The notes beneath the pieces were generated by a model, which saw nothing but the letters and a program-made list of their open reading frames with translations, made no database searches and was not told the origin of the DNA. From the NCBI GenBank assembly GCA_026196105.1, contig JAPHRK010000036.1, forward strand, positions 1-64,000: 64,000 bases of DNA, written 5' to 3'. A program made the translations under genes and the position numbers. Below are positions 54,542 through 63,487 of the stretch, in pieces. This stretch comes from Rhodospirillales bacterium (GTDB lineage: Bacteria > Pseudomonadota > Alphaproteobacteria > Rhodospirillales > JAPHRK01). How positions within the stretch are numbered: position 1 is the stretch's first letter; each line of letters starts with the position of its first letter.

Positions 54542-54856
54542 ACCTGATGTCCCCTTTAAATACTTTTTACTTTCTTAAAACGCCTCACTCATTAAATTGC
54601 CAACGGCAATCATACACCAATTCTCCCCATAATTCCCCCGAATTCCGCTAGGTTGGTGCCTCAGTGGGATAATAGAAAACTACGTTCTTCCGAACAGGAT
54701 GTTTTAAAATTTTATAAAAAATAATTCTCGTTACCGGTAATAATATTATGTGAAAATATGAAAGTATTATTCTATTGCAAGAGTTGACCACGATGTTCAA
54801 AATCATTCTATAAATTCAAATTTGTTATTTCTATGATTGGGGGGAGGTGAGTTTAA
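54542..54856. promoter_or_regulatory. Palindrome-rich divergent region between nifJ and the amidase gene
   Basis: This 315-bp gap has no gene. It contains four palindromes: ATTGCC-AAC-GGCAAT (54596-54610), GTTC-TTCC-GAAC (54684-54695), TTACCGGTAA (54731-54740) and ATAATATTAT (54740-54749). TTGACCACGATGTTCAA (54785 region) has FNR-like ends but the wrong spacing. A strong SD (GGGGAGGTGAG) precedes the amidase start. Confidence 0.5.
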
Positions 54857-56293
54857 ATGTCTTTTTCTGAATATGATAAGTATGACGGGTTGGGGTTAGC
54901 TGTTCTTTTGGACAAAGGGGAAATCTCTTCTAGGGAACTTTTAGAAACAGCTATTGAGCGTTTTGAGACCCTGAATCCGGTTCTGAATTTTGCTGTTGAG
55001 CGGTTATTTGATCAGGCCCGAAATTCAGTGGCCACTGAGAGTTTAGCAGAAGGGCCTTTCAAGGGCGTCCCTTTCATTATGAAAGACTTAGGCGGTCAGA
55101 TGAAAGGTGTTCGCCAGACATTGGGGGCTAAGCTTTTTGACCATTATATATCAAATGTCGACAGCACCCAGTTTGAACGGCTTAGGGCAAGCGGCCTTAA
55201 TATCTTTGCGACCACCACTACACCAGAATTCGGTATTAACTTTGCTACGGAAACCCGTCTCCATGGGGTAACGCGAAATCCTTGGGATTTAAATCGTACG
55301 CCTGGCGGTTCAAGTGGGGGGAGTGCTGCAGCTTTGGCAGCAGGTGTTGTCCCCATGGCCCATGCAAGTGATGGTGGTGGTTCAATCAGGGTGCCGGCGG
55401 CTGTTTGTGGGTTGGTAGGGTTGAAGCCGACTAGGGCTCGCAACAATCCAGGTCCAATATTTGGTGAAGGCTGGAACGGCTTGGCGATTGAACATGCTCT
55501 TACCCGAACAGTTCGAGACACAGCGGCATTACTTGATTGCACAGCTGGCCCAGGGATAGGTGATCCTTACTATGCCCCTAAACAAGAACGTCCTTTCTTA
55601 GATGAAGTCGGAGCTCCAACGGGTAAACTTCGTATTGCCGTATCAGCGGACAACCCCTTTGGAGTAAAGCCAGAAAAATCGTGTCTTGAAGCTATGGAAA
55701 AGACTGCAAAGCTTTGCGAGTCCCTCGGCCACCAAGTTGAAGTCGCAACACCCACTGTAAATGGTGATATCCTGAAAAGAGCCAATCAAACCATAGTTGC
55801 GGCCAATCTTTGTGCGACCCTTAAAGCGGCTACGCTAGGGCGTAATGAAGAGCTACAACCTGATGATGTCGAGGTTATGACTTGGGCCATGCATAAGGTT
55901 GGGGAAAAAATCTCTGCAACGGATTACATTTCAGCGGTTACGGCTTTGCATGGCATTAGTCGCCAAGTGGGAACGTTTTTTGAGGGTTACGATCTTCTCT
56001 TAACCCCGACAATTGCAGAGCCAGCTCCGCCGATTGGACATCTTTCCATGATGATGGAGGATGGACAGGAGTTTGGGCGCCGTATGTTTGCTTTTGCGCC
56101 ATATACAAGCCTGTATAACTCAACAGGCCAACCAGCGATTTCTCTTCCGCTTTATTGGAATGAAGAAGATTTACCCGTTGGTGTTCAGTTCGTCGCCAAG
56201 ATGGGAGATGAAGCAACATTACTTCGCCTTTCCGCTCAACTTGAAGAAGCTCTGCCTTGGTTTGATAAACGTCCTACTTTGAAAGAAGCCTAA
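54857..56293 (+). CDS. Amidase-signature hydrolase
   Basis: A 478-residue amidase of the Ser-Ser-Lys family. The catalytic Lys is in GVPFIMKDL (Lys76), the Ser-rich loop is TPGGSSGGSAAALAAG (about 148-163), and the nucleophile Ser176 is in SDGGGSIRVPA. Length and motif spacing are standard for stand-alone amidases rather than GatA, whose partners GatB/GatC are not nearby. It overlaps almost directly with the SDR gene (one base gap), which suggests a joint catabolic role on an amide and the alcohol or ketone it carries. Confidence 0.92.
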   Translation: MSFSEYDKYDGLGLAVLLDKGEISSRELLETAIERFETLNPVLNFAVERLFDQARNSVATESLAEGPFKGVPFIMKDLGGQMKGVRQTLGAKLFDHYISNVDSTQFERLRASGLNIFATTTTPEFGINFATETRLHGVTRNPWDLNRTPGGSSGGSAAALAAGVVPMAHASDGGGSIRVPAAVCGLVGLKPTRARNNPGPIFGEGWNGLAIEHALTRTVRDTAALLDCTAGPGIGDPYYAPKQERPFLDEVGAPTGKLRIAVSADNPFGVKPEKSCLEAMEKTAKLCESLGHQVEVATPTVNGDILKRANQTIVAANLCATLKAATLGRNEELQPDDVEVMTWAMHKVGEKISATDYISAVTALHGISRQVGTFFEGYDLLLTPTIAEPAPPIGHLSMMMEDGQEFGRRMFAFAPYTSLYNSTGQPAISLPLYWNEEDLPVGVQFVAKMGDEATLLRLSAQLEEALPWFDKRPTLKEA

Positions 56294-56294
56294 A

Positions 56295-57062
56295 ATGAAA
56301 AATATTCATGATCTCACCGGAAAAACAGCTCTCATAACGGGAGCCTCAAGTGGCCTTGGCCAAAGTTTTGCCCAAACTCTTGCCCGCTATGGTGCCAAAG
56401 TTGTCTTGGCAGCGCGTCGATTGGATAAATTAGAGGACACGGTTGAGGCAATTAAAGCAGCGGGTGGAGAAGCAGTCGCGGTAGTTATGGATGTCACTGA
56501 TCCTGAAACGGTTAAAGAAGCCTTCATTCAAGCCGAAAAAGCATTTGGAACAATGGAAATCGTTATTGCCAATGCAGGTGTGGGGCCGGCGGGGACAACT
56601 CTTGAAATGTCCCCTGAGAATTGGTCGTCGGTAATTGATGCAAACCTAAATGGTGTTTGGTATGTGGCCCAAGAAGCGGGGCGCCGCATGATAGAGGCAA
56701 AAGTATCAGGAAGCATTGTCAATACAGCCTCAATTCTTGCCTTGAGAGGGCGGGGCGGAGCTCCGGCTTATGCAGCGTCAAAAGCGGGTGTGGCTCACCT
56801 TACAAAAGTGTTGGCCTTAGAATGGGCGGAATATGGCATCAGGGTAAATGCCCTTGCCCCTGGATATTTTGAATCAGACCTTAATCGCAACCTCCTTAAT
56901 TCTGAGCGAGGGAAAAAATTGATCGAAGGTATACCCATGAAACGCACAGGTGAATACGAAGAACTAGATGGTGCATTGCTGCTTCTTTCCTCAGGTGCGG
57001 GCGCTTTCATGACGGGCGTGGTTATTCCTGTTGATGGTGGCCACCTTGTTAATTCTTTGTAA
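56295..57062 (+). CDS. Short-chain dehydrogenase/reductase
   Basis: A 255-residue classical SDR. TGASSGLGQSF is the cofactor loop, NAGVGPAG the central motif, Ser in NTASILALRG and YAASKAG the catalytic Ser-Tyr-Lys. Arg17-18 and an RR pair in LAARRLDKL indicate NADP preference. ALAPGYFESDLN is the usual C-terminal substrate-side segment. Part of a two-gene unit with the amidase; substrate unknown. Confidence 0.93.
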   Translation: MKNIHDLTGKTALITGASSGLGQSFAQTLARYGAKVVLAARRLDKLEDTVEAIKAAGGEAVAVVMDVTDPETVKEAFIQAEKAFGTMEIVIANAGVGPAGTTLEMSPENWSSVIDANLNGVWYVAQEAGRRMIEAKVSGSIVNTASILALRGRGGAPAYAASKAGVAHLTKVLALEWAEYGIRVNALAPGYFESDLNRNLLNSERGKKLIEGIPMKRTGEYEELDGALLLLSSGAGAFMTGVVIPVDGGHLVNSL

Positions 57063-57176
57063 TCATTGAAAATGATAAGAGTACAACGTTAGGTTTATAC
57101 TTTTGGAACCTTTCAATGGAGGAGGAAATCAAATAGTTTGTTAGGTAGGAAATAAACCCCAATGGCCGATGAGTGA

Positions 57177-60161
57177 ATGACAGCGGGAACTGATTACAAA
57201 AAAGGAAGACTGGCAAGGCGACTTATTGTCGCAATACTTTTGTTCAGTACAGCGATCACTGTTATAACCACAGCTGTTCAACTCTATGCAGATTATGACC
57301 AAGATGTAGCTGCAATTCATTCTCGAATTGATCAAATTAAGGAAAGCCAACTCAATAGTATCGTTGCTTCTGTTTGGTTCCTTGATAATAAGCAAGTCCA
57401 ACTTCAGCTAGATGGTTTGCGCCGGATGCCGGATATTGAATTTTTATCTATTGAGGTTGAAGGGGAGGTTAAATGGTCATCTGGCAAAATTGTTTCTTCA
57501 GAAAGCATTACTCAAGATTTCCCCCTTATTCATGAGTCCCTTGGGCGTGAAGATGAAATTGGTACCCTTAAGGTTGCTGCCAGTTTAGATGAGGTCTTTC
57601 GTCAACTTTATAACAAGTTTGTTGTTATTCTGATTAGTAATGGTTTTAAGACGTTCCTGGTTGCAGGGTTTATCTATTTTATTGTCTGGCATTTAATCAC
57701 CCGCCATTTAGACCGCTTTGCCCTTTATGCAGAACGCTTTGAATTAGGGGAAGATGCGCCCTCCCTAAACTTAGACCGACCAGCTTCAAAAACTGGTGCG
57801 GCTGATGAATTTGATAAACTTGCTAATGCTTTAAATGCCATGCAGCTTAAGCTATCGAAGTCATATGGCGCATTGAAAGATAGTGAAGGCTATAACCGAA
57901 CTCTCTTCGAGCAATCCCCTGTTGGGCAAGCTCTATGTAAAATGGATCGTACATTTGTTGATGTAAATGCTGCCTATGCCAATATTATTGGACGGCCGAT
58001 AAATGATCTTCTCGGTATTCGCACATCGGATATTACCCCTGATCACTATAATCTCTATGACTTAGAGCAATTGACCTTACTTCAAAAAAAAGGCTCTTTT
58101 GGGCCTTATGAGAAAGAATATATCCGAGAAGATGGTTCCATGGTGCCGATTAGAATTTTCGGTCACCTTTTAGATAAAGGTAGAGAGACATTTATTTGGA
58201 TTGTTGTTGAAGACATAACTCAGGTCAGGAAAGCTCAAGACGACCTACTGCTGAGTGAAGAACGGTTTAAAGATTTTGCTGAATCTTCTTCTGACTGGCT
58301 TTGGGAATTAGATGAAAATCTAAAATTTTCCAGCTTTTCAGACCGTTATGAGGAAATTACAGGGATTGACCCATTAAAGGTACTTGGTAAAAAACGTTCA
58401 GAATTAGATTGGGTTGAAGCCGATAAAGAGGAGTGGGATGCTCATCTGAAAGATCTAGAAGAACGACGCCCCTTTAAAGAATTAACCATTAGGCTTACAC
58501 GAACCGATGGGACATTTTTACATTCACGGCTAAATGGAAAGCCGTTTTTTGATGCAGATGGTAAATTTAAAGGTTATCGGGGAACAGGAACCAATGTTAC
58601 TGATATCGTTAAGGCAGAAGAAGAACTTCAGCTGAGTGAGAAACGGTTCAAGGATTTTGCCGAGGCATCATCTGACTGGTTCTGGGAAATCGACGAAACC
58701 TATACCTTTACTTACGTTTCCCCTAGTTTTGAAATTCGTACAGGGATACCAAACTCATCTTGTATGGGTGAAAAGCGACATCAAAATAAGGCTCTTGTTC
58801 CCATGGATGGGGATTGGAGTGAACATCTTAAGTTGTTAGATGCCAGAGAGCCTTTTGTTGATTTTCCTTTTAAGGGAACCCGTGAAGATGGTTCAACTCT
58901 TTATGCTTTGAGTAGTGGGATTCCCATCTTTGGCGATGATGGTACCTTCATCGGATACCGGGGCAGTGGTCGCGATGTGACTGAAATGGTTATGGCCGAT
59001 GCCAAGCGTGAGCAATTAGAAGCTCAGTTAAGACAATCACAACGCTTAGAAACTGTGGGTACATTGGCAGGCGGAATTGCCCATGACTTTAATAATTTAT
59101 TGATGCCAATCCTTGGCTACACCGAAATTATGCTCAAGCAGCTTTCACCTGAAGATAGCATGTTTAGCAAGCTTGAACGCATCGCAAGAGCGGCTGAGCG
59201 GGCCAAAACCCTTGTCCAACAAGTTTTGACTTTTAGTCGCCGTGGAGAGCAAAGCCGGAAACCCACAAATCTGTCAGAAATTATCGAAGAAACTCTCAAA
59301 CTTATTCGGGCAGCAATCCCGACAAGTATCAAAATTAGAACCAATGTTGAAGACAATTGCCCAACTGTGTTAGCTGACTCGACCCAAATGCATCAGCTAG
59401 TGATGAACCTCTGCACCAACGCAACCCAAGCAATGGGAAGTGAAGGTGGTACATTAACCCTAGCGATGTCATCAACTGAAGCAGAACTGCTAACTTCTCC
59501 TGGCGTCGTTCACCCGCATATCAAAATTACTGTTTCAGATGATGGGCCGGGAATGGAGAAGGCTGTTCTTGAGAGGATCTTTGAACCCTTCTTTAGCACC
59601 AAAAAACAACAAGGTGGCACGGGGCTAGGATTAGCAACCGTCCATGGGATTGTTTCCTCCCATAATGGAACAATTGAAGCTTTTAGTAACCCTGGAGAAG
59701 GAGCGAGTTTTGAAGTGTTGTTGCCCGTCTTTGAGGGGGATGACAAGAAAGAGGCAGAGATTAAGGAAAATTCTTCAGGTGGAAATGAGCACATCCTCTT
59801 TGTTGATGATGAACCTGAGAACGGTGATTTAGCAAAGGCTATGCTGACGGATTTAGGCTATACAGTTGATGTCTTTACCGACAGTCTGAAAGCCTTAGAG
59901 TATTATGGTGAGAATATGGACGAAATTGATTTGTTGATCACAGATCAAACCATGCCCAACCTGACTGGCGAAGGCCTTGTCCGTAATATAAAATCCTTAA
60001 AGAAAGATACCCCCATAATTATGATTACTGGGTTTAGCGAACATATGGATGAAGAGAAAAGTCAAGAATTAGGGATTGATAAGCTCTTGATGAAACCTGT
60101 TAAGATGGAAAGAATGGCCGAAGCCATCCGAGAAGCATTATCTAACGGGTATAAAGCATAG
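57177..60161 (+). CDS. Hybrid sensor histidine kinase with periplasmic domain and three PAS domains
   Basis: A 994-residue kinase. TM1 (about 15-36) and TM2 (about 147-175) flank a periplasmic sensor of about 110 residues, which resembles CHASE8-type domains (VASVWFLDNKQVQLQLDGLRRMPDIEFLSI). Then come three PAS domains; the second and third are tandem copies that both open with SE-x-RFKDFAE-x-SSDW and end in YRG-x-G-x-VT. The HisKA His is in GGIAHDFNNLLMPILGY (about 636), the ATPase has CTNATQAM, DDGPGM and GTGLGLATVHG, and a C-terminal receiver has Asp in LLITDQTMP. NtrB/PleC-like kinase region. No response regulator gene adjoins it, so its phosphoryl target lies elsewhere. Confidence 0.93.
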   Translation: MTAGTDYKKGRLARRLIVAILLFSTAITVITTAVQLYADYDQDVAAIHSRIDQIKESQLNSIVASVWFLDNKQVQLQLDGLRRMPDIEFLSIEVEGEVKWSSGKIVSSESITQDFPLIHESLGREDEIGTLKVAASLDEVFRQLYNKFVVILISNGFKTFLVAGFIYFIVWHLITRHLDRFALYAERFELGEDAPSLNLDRPASKTGAADEFDKLANALNAMQLKLSKSYGALKDSEGYNRTLFEQSPVGQALCKMDRTFVDVNAAYANIIGRPINDLLGIRTSDITPDHYNLYDLEQLTLLQKKGSFGPYEKEYIREDGSMVPIRIFGHLLDKGRETFIWIVVEDITQVRKAQDDLLLSEERFKDFAESSSDWLWELDENLKFSSFSDRYEEITGIDPLKVLGKKRSELDWVEADKEEWDAHLKDLEERRPFKELTIRLTRTDGTFLHSRLNGKPFFDADGKFKGYRGTGTNVTDIVKAEEELQLSEKRFKDFAEASSDWFWEIDETYTFTYVSPSFEIRTGIPNSSCMGEKRHQNKALVPMDGDWSEHLKLLDAREPFVDFPFKGTREDGSTLYALSSGIPIFGDDGTFIGYRGSGRDVTEMVMADAKREQLEAQLRQSQRLETVGTLAGGIAHDFNNLLMPILGYTEIMLKQLSPEDSMFSKLERIARAAERAKTLVQQVLTFSRRGEQSRKPTNLSEIIEETLKLIRAAIPTSIKIRTNVEDNCPTVLADSTQMHQLVMNLCTNATQAMGSEGGTLTLAMSSTEAELLTSPGVVHPHIKITVSDDGPGMEKAVLERIFEPFFSTKKQQGGTGLGLATVHGIVSSHNGTIEAFSNPGEGASFEVLLPVFEGDDKKEAEIKENSSGGNEHILFVDDEPENGDLAKAMLTDLGYTVDVFTDSLKALEYYGENMDEIDLLITDQTMPNLTGEGLVRNIKSLKKDTPIIMITGFSEHMDEEKSQELGIDKLLMKPVKMERMAEAIREALSNGYKA

Positions 60162-60166
60162 AAATC

Positions 60167-60403
60167 ATGAAGTGGTTTGATAACGTCCCCCTTCCTATGT
60201 TGATATTCTTGGCTGTATTTCTTCTTATTGCCCCCATCACGCCAGAACCCCATCTGGTGCAGAAATACAATATGGCAATGGAGGGAAAATTAACCGAGCC
60301 CCTAGATATTTTCGATGTCTTTTGGCATTTTCTCGGAGTGATCTTGGTTATTGTCAAACTTAAACGTGGGACAATTACTCCCGATGATAGGGATGACCGC
60401 TGA
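60167..60403 (+). CDS. Small integral membrane protein, 78 aa
   Basis: Two predicted transmembrane helices (MLIFLAVFLLIAPI, about 10-24; DVFWHFLGVILVIVKLK, about 50-66) joined by a loop with PEPHLVQKYNMAMEGKLTEPLDIFDVFWH. I recall similar small PEPHL..PLDIFD membrane proteins in other alphaproteobacteria, of unknown function. It lies 5 bases after the kinase stop, so it is probably cotranscribed. Its last 29 bases overlap the 3' end of the convergent rlmH gene. Confidence 0.78.
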   Translation: MKWFDNVPLPMLIFLAVFLLIAPITPEPHLVQKYNMAMEGKLTEPLDIFDVFWHFLGVILVIVKLKRGTITPDDRDDR

Positions 60404-60833
60404 GGATACATTGGCCTCGGTAGATTTGTTCCACAATCATAGGGCGGACAAGCATATGGGGCCATGTGGCTTTGCCCAAGGAAACAAGAAGGGCTGCTTT
60501 TCGCCGAATTGCTTCTCCATGACCATCAGCTCCGCCAATCAAAAAAGCTATATCTCCAACACCGTTATCGCGCCACCCTTCTAGTTTTGTGGCAAACTCG
60601 AGGCTTTTAAACTCACGACCCCGTTCATCTAAGGCAACGATAGTTGCCCCTTTGGGAACCGCAGCCAGCAACAACTCAGCTTCGCGTTCTTTGAGCTTGA
60701 GGGGCGGGAGTTTCTTCTTCTCTTCGACTTCTTTGAGAGTAAAAGGCCAGCTCAGCCTATTGGTATAATGATCAAAAAGAGTTTTCTCCGGCCCGGCCTT
60801 GGCACGGCCGACCGCTATAAGATGTATGCGCAT
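60375..60833 (-). CDS. rlmH: 23S rRNA pseudouridine1915 N3-methyltransferase
   Basis: A 152-residue SPOUT methyltransferase that methylates pseudouridine 1915 in 23S rRNA using SAM. The knot motifs FLIGGADGHGE and the C-terminal LVRPMIVEQIYRGQCILSGHPYHRE with the invariant final HPYH-E are diagnostic. Last gene of the proB-proA-nadD-rsfS-rlmH cluster. Confidence 0.97.
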   Translation of the reverse strand: MRIHLIAVGRAKAGPEKTLFDHYTNRLSWPFTLKEVEEKKKLPPLKLKEREAELLLAAVPKGATIVALDERGREFKSLEFATKLEGWRDNGVGDIAFLIGGADGHGEAIRRKAALLVSLGKATWPHMLVRPMIVEQIYRGQCILSGHPYHRE

Positions 60834-60853
60834 ATTGCTTCACCGGTTAGTGG

Positions 60854-61255
60854 TTAAGCGACAACCTGTTCCACTTGAGGGCCTTTACCTTGAGGAACTT
60901 TAGTCACTTCGGCCATATTCCACATTTTTTCAAGGTCATAGAAATCACGGACTTCTGGCTTGAATAAATGTATCACCACATCAAAAGCATCAATCAATAC
61001 CCAATCACAGTTATCCATCCCTTCGATGGAAATACCGTCTAGGCCAGCAGCTTTTAGTTTTTCGTTGAGATGATTGGCCATGGCACCCACTTGTCGAGAT
61101 GAGGTACCTGAAGCAATTATGAGATAATCTGCAATCGGGGTTACACCGACCAGATCAATTGTAACAATCTCCTGGGCTTTGTCATCATCCAGGGATTGAA
61201 CCACTAAGTCCTTCAAATCTGCAGAACTTGGTAGCAACGGTTTGCTTTGAGCTAT
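60854..61255 (-). CDS. rsfS: Ribosome silencing factor (RsfS/RsfA), apparently AUA-initiated
   Basis: RsfS binds uL14 and blocks 50S-30S joining in slow growth. The family motifs are clear: VVQSLDDDKAQEIVTIDL, ADYLIIASGTSSRQVGAMA and GMDNCDWVLIDAFDVVIHLF...REFYDLE-like RDFYDLEKMW. The coding start is unusual: a perfect AAGGAG lies exactly 7 bases before an in-frame ATA (61255-61253), giving (M)AQSKPLLPSSADLKDL. The first standard start downstream is a TTG at 61237, 25 bases from the SD. The ATA start is used here (133 aa); from TTG the protein is 127 aa. Confidence 0.88.
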   Translation of the reverse strand: MAQSKPLLPSSADLKDLVVQSLDDDKAQEIVTIDLVGVTPIADYLIIASGTSSRQVGAMANHLNEKLKAAGLDGISIEGMDNCDWVLIDAFDVVIHLFKPEVRDFYDLEKMWNMAEVTKVPQGKGPQVEQVVA

Positions 61256-61283
61256 AGTTTTTCTCCTTTAATCAAAAGCGTTG

Positions 61284-61883
61284 TCATTTAGTATTTTTTG
61301 AAGCGCGAATTTGTGTGGATGAGGCTGGGTGCAGCACGCCATGAAGAAAGACCCATCGTGGAGGAGCTAACATAACCAATGAACCAGCTTTGTTTTCCCC
61401 TATTCGGTCTTTCGAAAACCGCTGCGCCGCCTTACCACTCAGCGCCTTTAGAGCATAGCCGGGACGGTCAAAAACTGCAACGGATACAGTAGAAAATATC
61501 TTTTCCCAATCTTTCCATAAGGGAATTTGTTCTAAATTATCTGCTCCCATCACCCAAAGGAACTTCGATCCCTTAAATTGTTGAGTTAAAGCTTTAAGCA
61601 TGTGGGCGGTGTAAAAGGTGCCCAACTGGCTTTCTAAATCCATTACCTTGATGCACGGGTGTTTAGCTTGCAGACGGGCTGACGCTAAACGTTCTCCCAA
61701 AGGGGCCATGCCTTTAACAGGTTTCAAAGGATTTTGGGGCGACACCAACCACCATACCTGGTCTACCTTCAGACGCCTAAGAGCCATGAGGCTAATATGA
61801 AGATGCCCTTCATGGGCGGGGTTAAATGACCCGCCCAGGAGAGCAACTTTTTTAGGAAGGTTAAGTCTCCCTAAGGACGACAC
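61284..61883 (-). CDS. nadD: Nicotinate-nucleotide adenylyltransferase
   Basis: Adenylates nicotinate mononucleotide in NAD synthesis. The 199-residue protein has [21 protein letters not shown] with the H-x-G-H nucleotidyltransferase motif, [11 protein letters not shown] for substrate binding and STQIRAS at the C-terminus. The GTG start overlaps the end of proA by 13 bases. Order proA-nadD-rsfS-rlmH is conserved. Confidence 0.95.
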   Translation of the reverse strand: MSSLGRLNLPKKVALLGGSFNPAHEGHLHISLMALRRLKVDQVWWLVSPQNPLKPVKGMAPLGERLASARLQAKHPCIKVMDLESQLGTFYTAHMLKALTQQFKGSKFLWVMGADNLEQIPLWKDWEKIFSTVSVAVFDRPGYALKALSGKAAQRFSKDRIGENKAGSLVMLAPPRWVFLHGVLHPASSTQIRASKNTK

Positions 61884-63148
61884 TGCCCGGTCCCGCGAAC
61901 CACATATTTAAAGCTGGTAAGCTGTTCAACACCCACTGGACCGCGGGCATGCATTTTACCCGTCGAAATGCCGATCTCAGCACCCATGCCAAACTCGCCG
62001 CCGTCGGCAAATTGGGTGGAGGCATTCACCATGACGATAGCGCTATCCACTTCATTGAGGAACGTTGCGGCGGCGTCAACGTCTTCGGTTATGATACAAT
62101 CCGTATGGTGGGAACTATGTTCAGCAATATGCTCAATCGCATCTTCAACCCCATCTACCACTTTGATAGAAACGATGGCGTCAAGATATTCTGTGTCCCA
62201 ATCTTCATCTGAAGCAGGGATAACTCGATGATCAAAAGCTGAAATCTCTTCATCACCGCGAACTTCACAGCCTGCCGCAATCAAGTCATCAATAATAACT
62301 TGAGCATGGCTTTGAACCGCCATTGAGTCGATCAAAATTGTTTCTGCAGCCCCGCAAATACCCGTCCGGCGCATCTTAGCATTAAGAACAATTTTTCGAG
62401 CTTTCACAGGATCTGCTTTCTGGTCCACATAAACATGGCAAATACCATCTAAATGCTTAAATAGGGGAACTTTGCTCTCGTTGGTAACACGCTCTACCAG
62501 AGATTTACCCCCTCGTGGAACGATCACATCAATAGTATCCGCCATGGTCAGCATTTCGCCAACTGCTGCCCGGTCAGTCGTTGGAACCATTTGAATGCAG
62601 GTTTCTGGTAAACCAGCAGCTTTCAAACCTTCGAGGAGACAATTAAGAATAGCGTGTGATGAATGGAAGCTCTCTGAACCCCCGCGCAAAATTGCCGCGT
62701 TGCCTGATTTCAGGCACAAGCCACCTGCATCTGCCGTAACATTAGGGCGAGACTCATAGATGATACCAATGACACCAAGAGGAGTGCGTACCCGAGCGAT
62801 ATCAAGCCCATTAGCAGGAGCCTGCCACCGGGTGATTTCACTACCAACAGGATCGGCAAGCCCTGCAATCGCTTCCAGGCCGACAGCCATGGCGTGAATA
62901 CGACCATGATCAAGCATTAAGCGATCAAGCATAGCCTTGGTCAGGCCCTTTTGCTCGCCTGCAGCCATATCAATTTTGTTGGCTTCGATGATGTTATCAA
63001 TATTGTCCCGCAGGCTTTCCGCCATTTTACACAGGGCATCGTTCTTGGCATCGGTTGAAGCCACAGCTAAAGTTGCAGAAGCCGCTTTTGCTTCGTTGCC
63101 TAATTTGGCCATCATGCCTTTAATATCAGTCTCGGTGACCGCGCTCAT
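61871..63148 (-). CDS. proA: Gamma-glutamyl phosphate reductase
   Basis: The second step of proline synthesis, NADPH-dependent reduction of gamma-glutamyl phosphate. The 425-residue ALDH-like enzyme has [33 protein letters not shown] split over residues 115-150, the catalytic Cys region ([16 protein letters not shown]) and [22 protein letters not shown] at the end. Standard length. Follows proB with a small unknown gene between. Confidence 0.97.
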   Translation of the reverse strand: MSAVTETDIKGMMAKLGNEAKAASATLAVASTDAKNDALCKMAESLRDNIDNIIEANKIDMAAGEQKGLTKAMLDRLMLDHGRIHAMAVGLEAIAGLADPVGSEITRWQAPANGLDIARVRTPLGVIGIIYESRPNVTADAGGLCLKSGNAAILRGGSESFHSSHAILNCLLEGLKAAGLPETCIQMVPTTDRAAVGEMLTMADTIDVIVPRGGKSLVERVTNESKVPLFKHLDGICHVYVDQKADPVKARKIVLNAKMRRTGICGAAETILIDSMAVQSHAQVIIDDLIAAGCEVRGDEEISAFDHRVIPASDEDWDTEYLDAIVSIKVVDGVEDAIEHIAEHSSHHTDCIITEDVDAAATFLNEVDSAIVMVNASTQFADGGEFGMGAEIGISTGKMHARGPVGVEQLTSFKYVVRGTGQCRP

Positions 63149-63227
63149 AGCGCATCTCCTATTCGCTTAGTTATTATACCCGTTGAAAGAGAATATAACG
63201 AGGTCGGGTGAATTTGTAGAGAGAGAA

Positions 63228-63461
63228 TTATCCCCCTAAAAATTTTGCCTTGGCCTCTTCCAACAAAGCATCCAGTTCTTTATGTAGCCGGTCCACCTCT
63301 TTTTCCAACATATCGCCGCTTACACAACGAGGCGTAATGATCTGGTCTCCGGCAGCATTCAGGGTGTAAGTAGGCTGCAAAGCAATACAGGCTTTTTTCG
63401 GTGCAGGAAAATCGAATTCTTTTTCATCGTCAAAGAAGAGTTGGAAGGTATGGGTTTTCAT
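63228..63461 (-). CDS. Hypothetical protein between proB and proA, 77 aa
   Basis: A small soluble protein of unknown family. It begins MKTHTFQLFFDDEKEFDFPAPKKACIALQPTY (beta-rich) and ends in an amphipathic helix (MLEKEVDRLHKELDALLEEAKAKF) with coiled-coil character. Lys and Cys in the middle might bind a ligand, but there is no known motif. It is on the same strand and within 26 bases of proB and 80 of proA, so it is probably cotranscribed with them. Confidence 0.72.
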   Translation of the reverse strand: MKTHTFQLFFDDEKEFDFPAPKKACIALQPTYTLNAAGDQIITPRCVSGDMLEKEVDRLHKELDALLEEAKAKFLGG

Positions 63462-63487
63462 ATCAAGGCGTCTCCGTATTTTTTGTT

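Noticed and set aside
54785-54801. FNR-box-like TTGA...TCAA upstream of nifJ
   Set aside because: The half sites are nine bases apart rather than six, so it does not match the FNR consensus.
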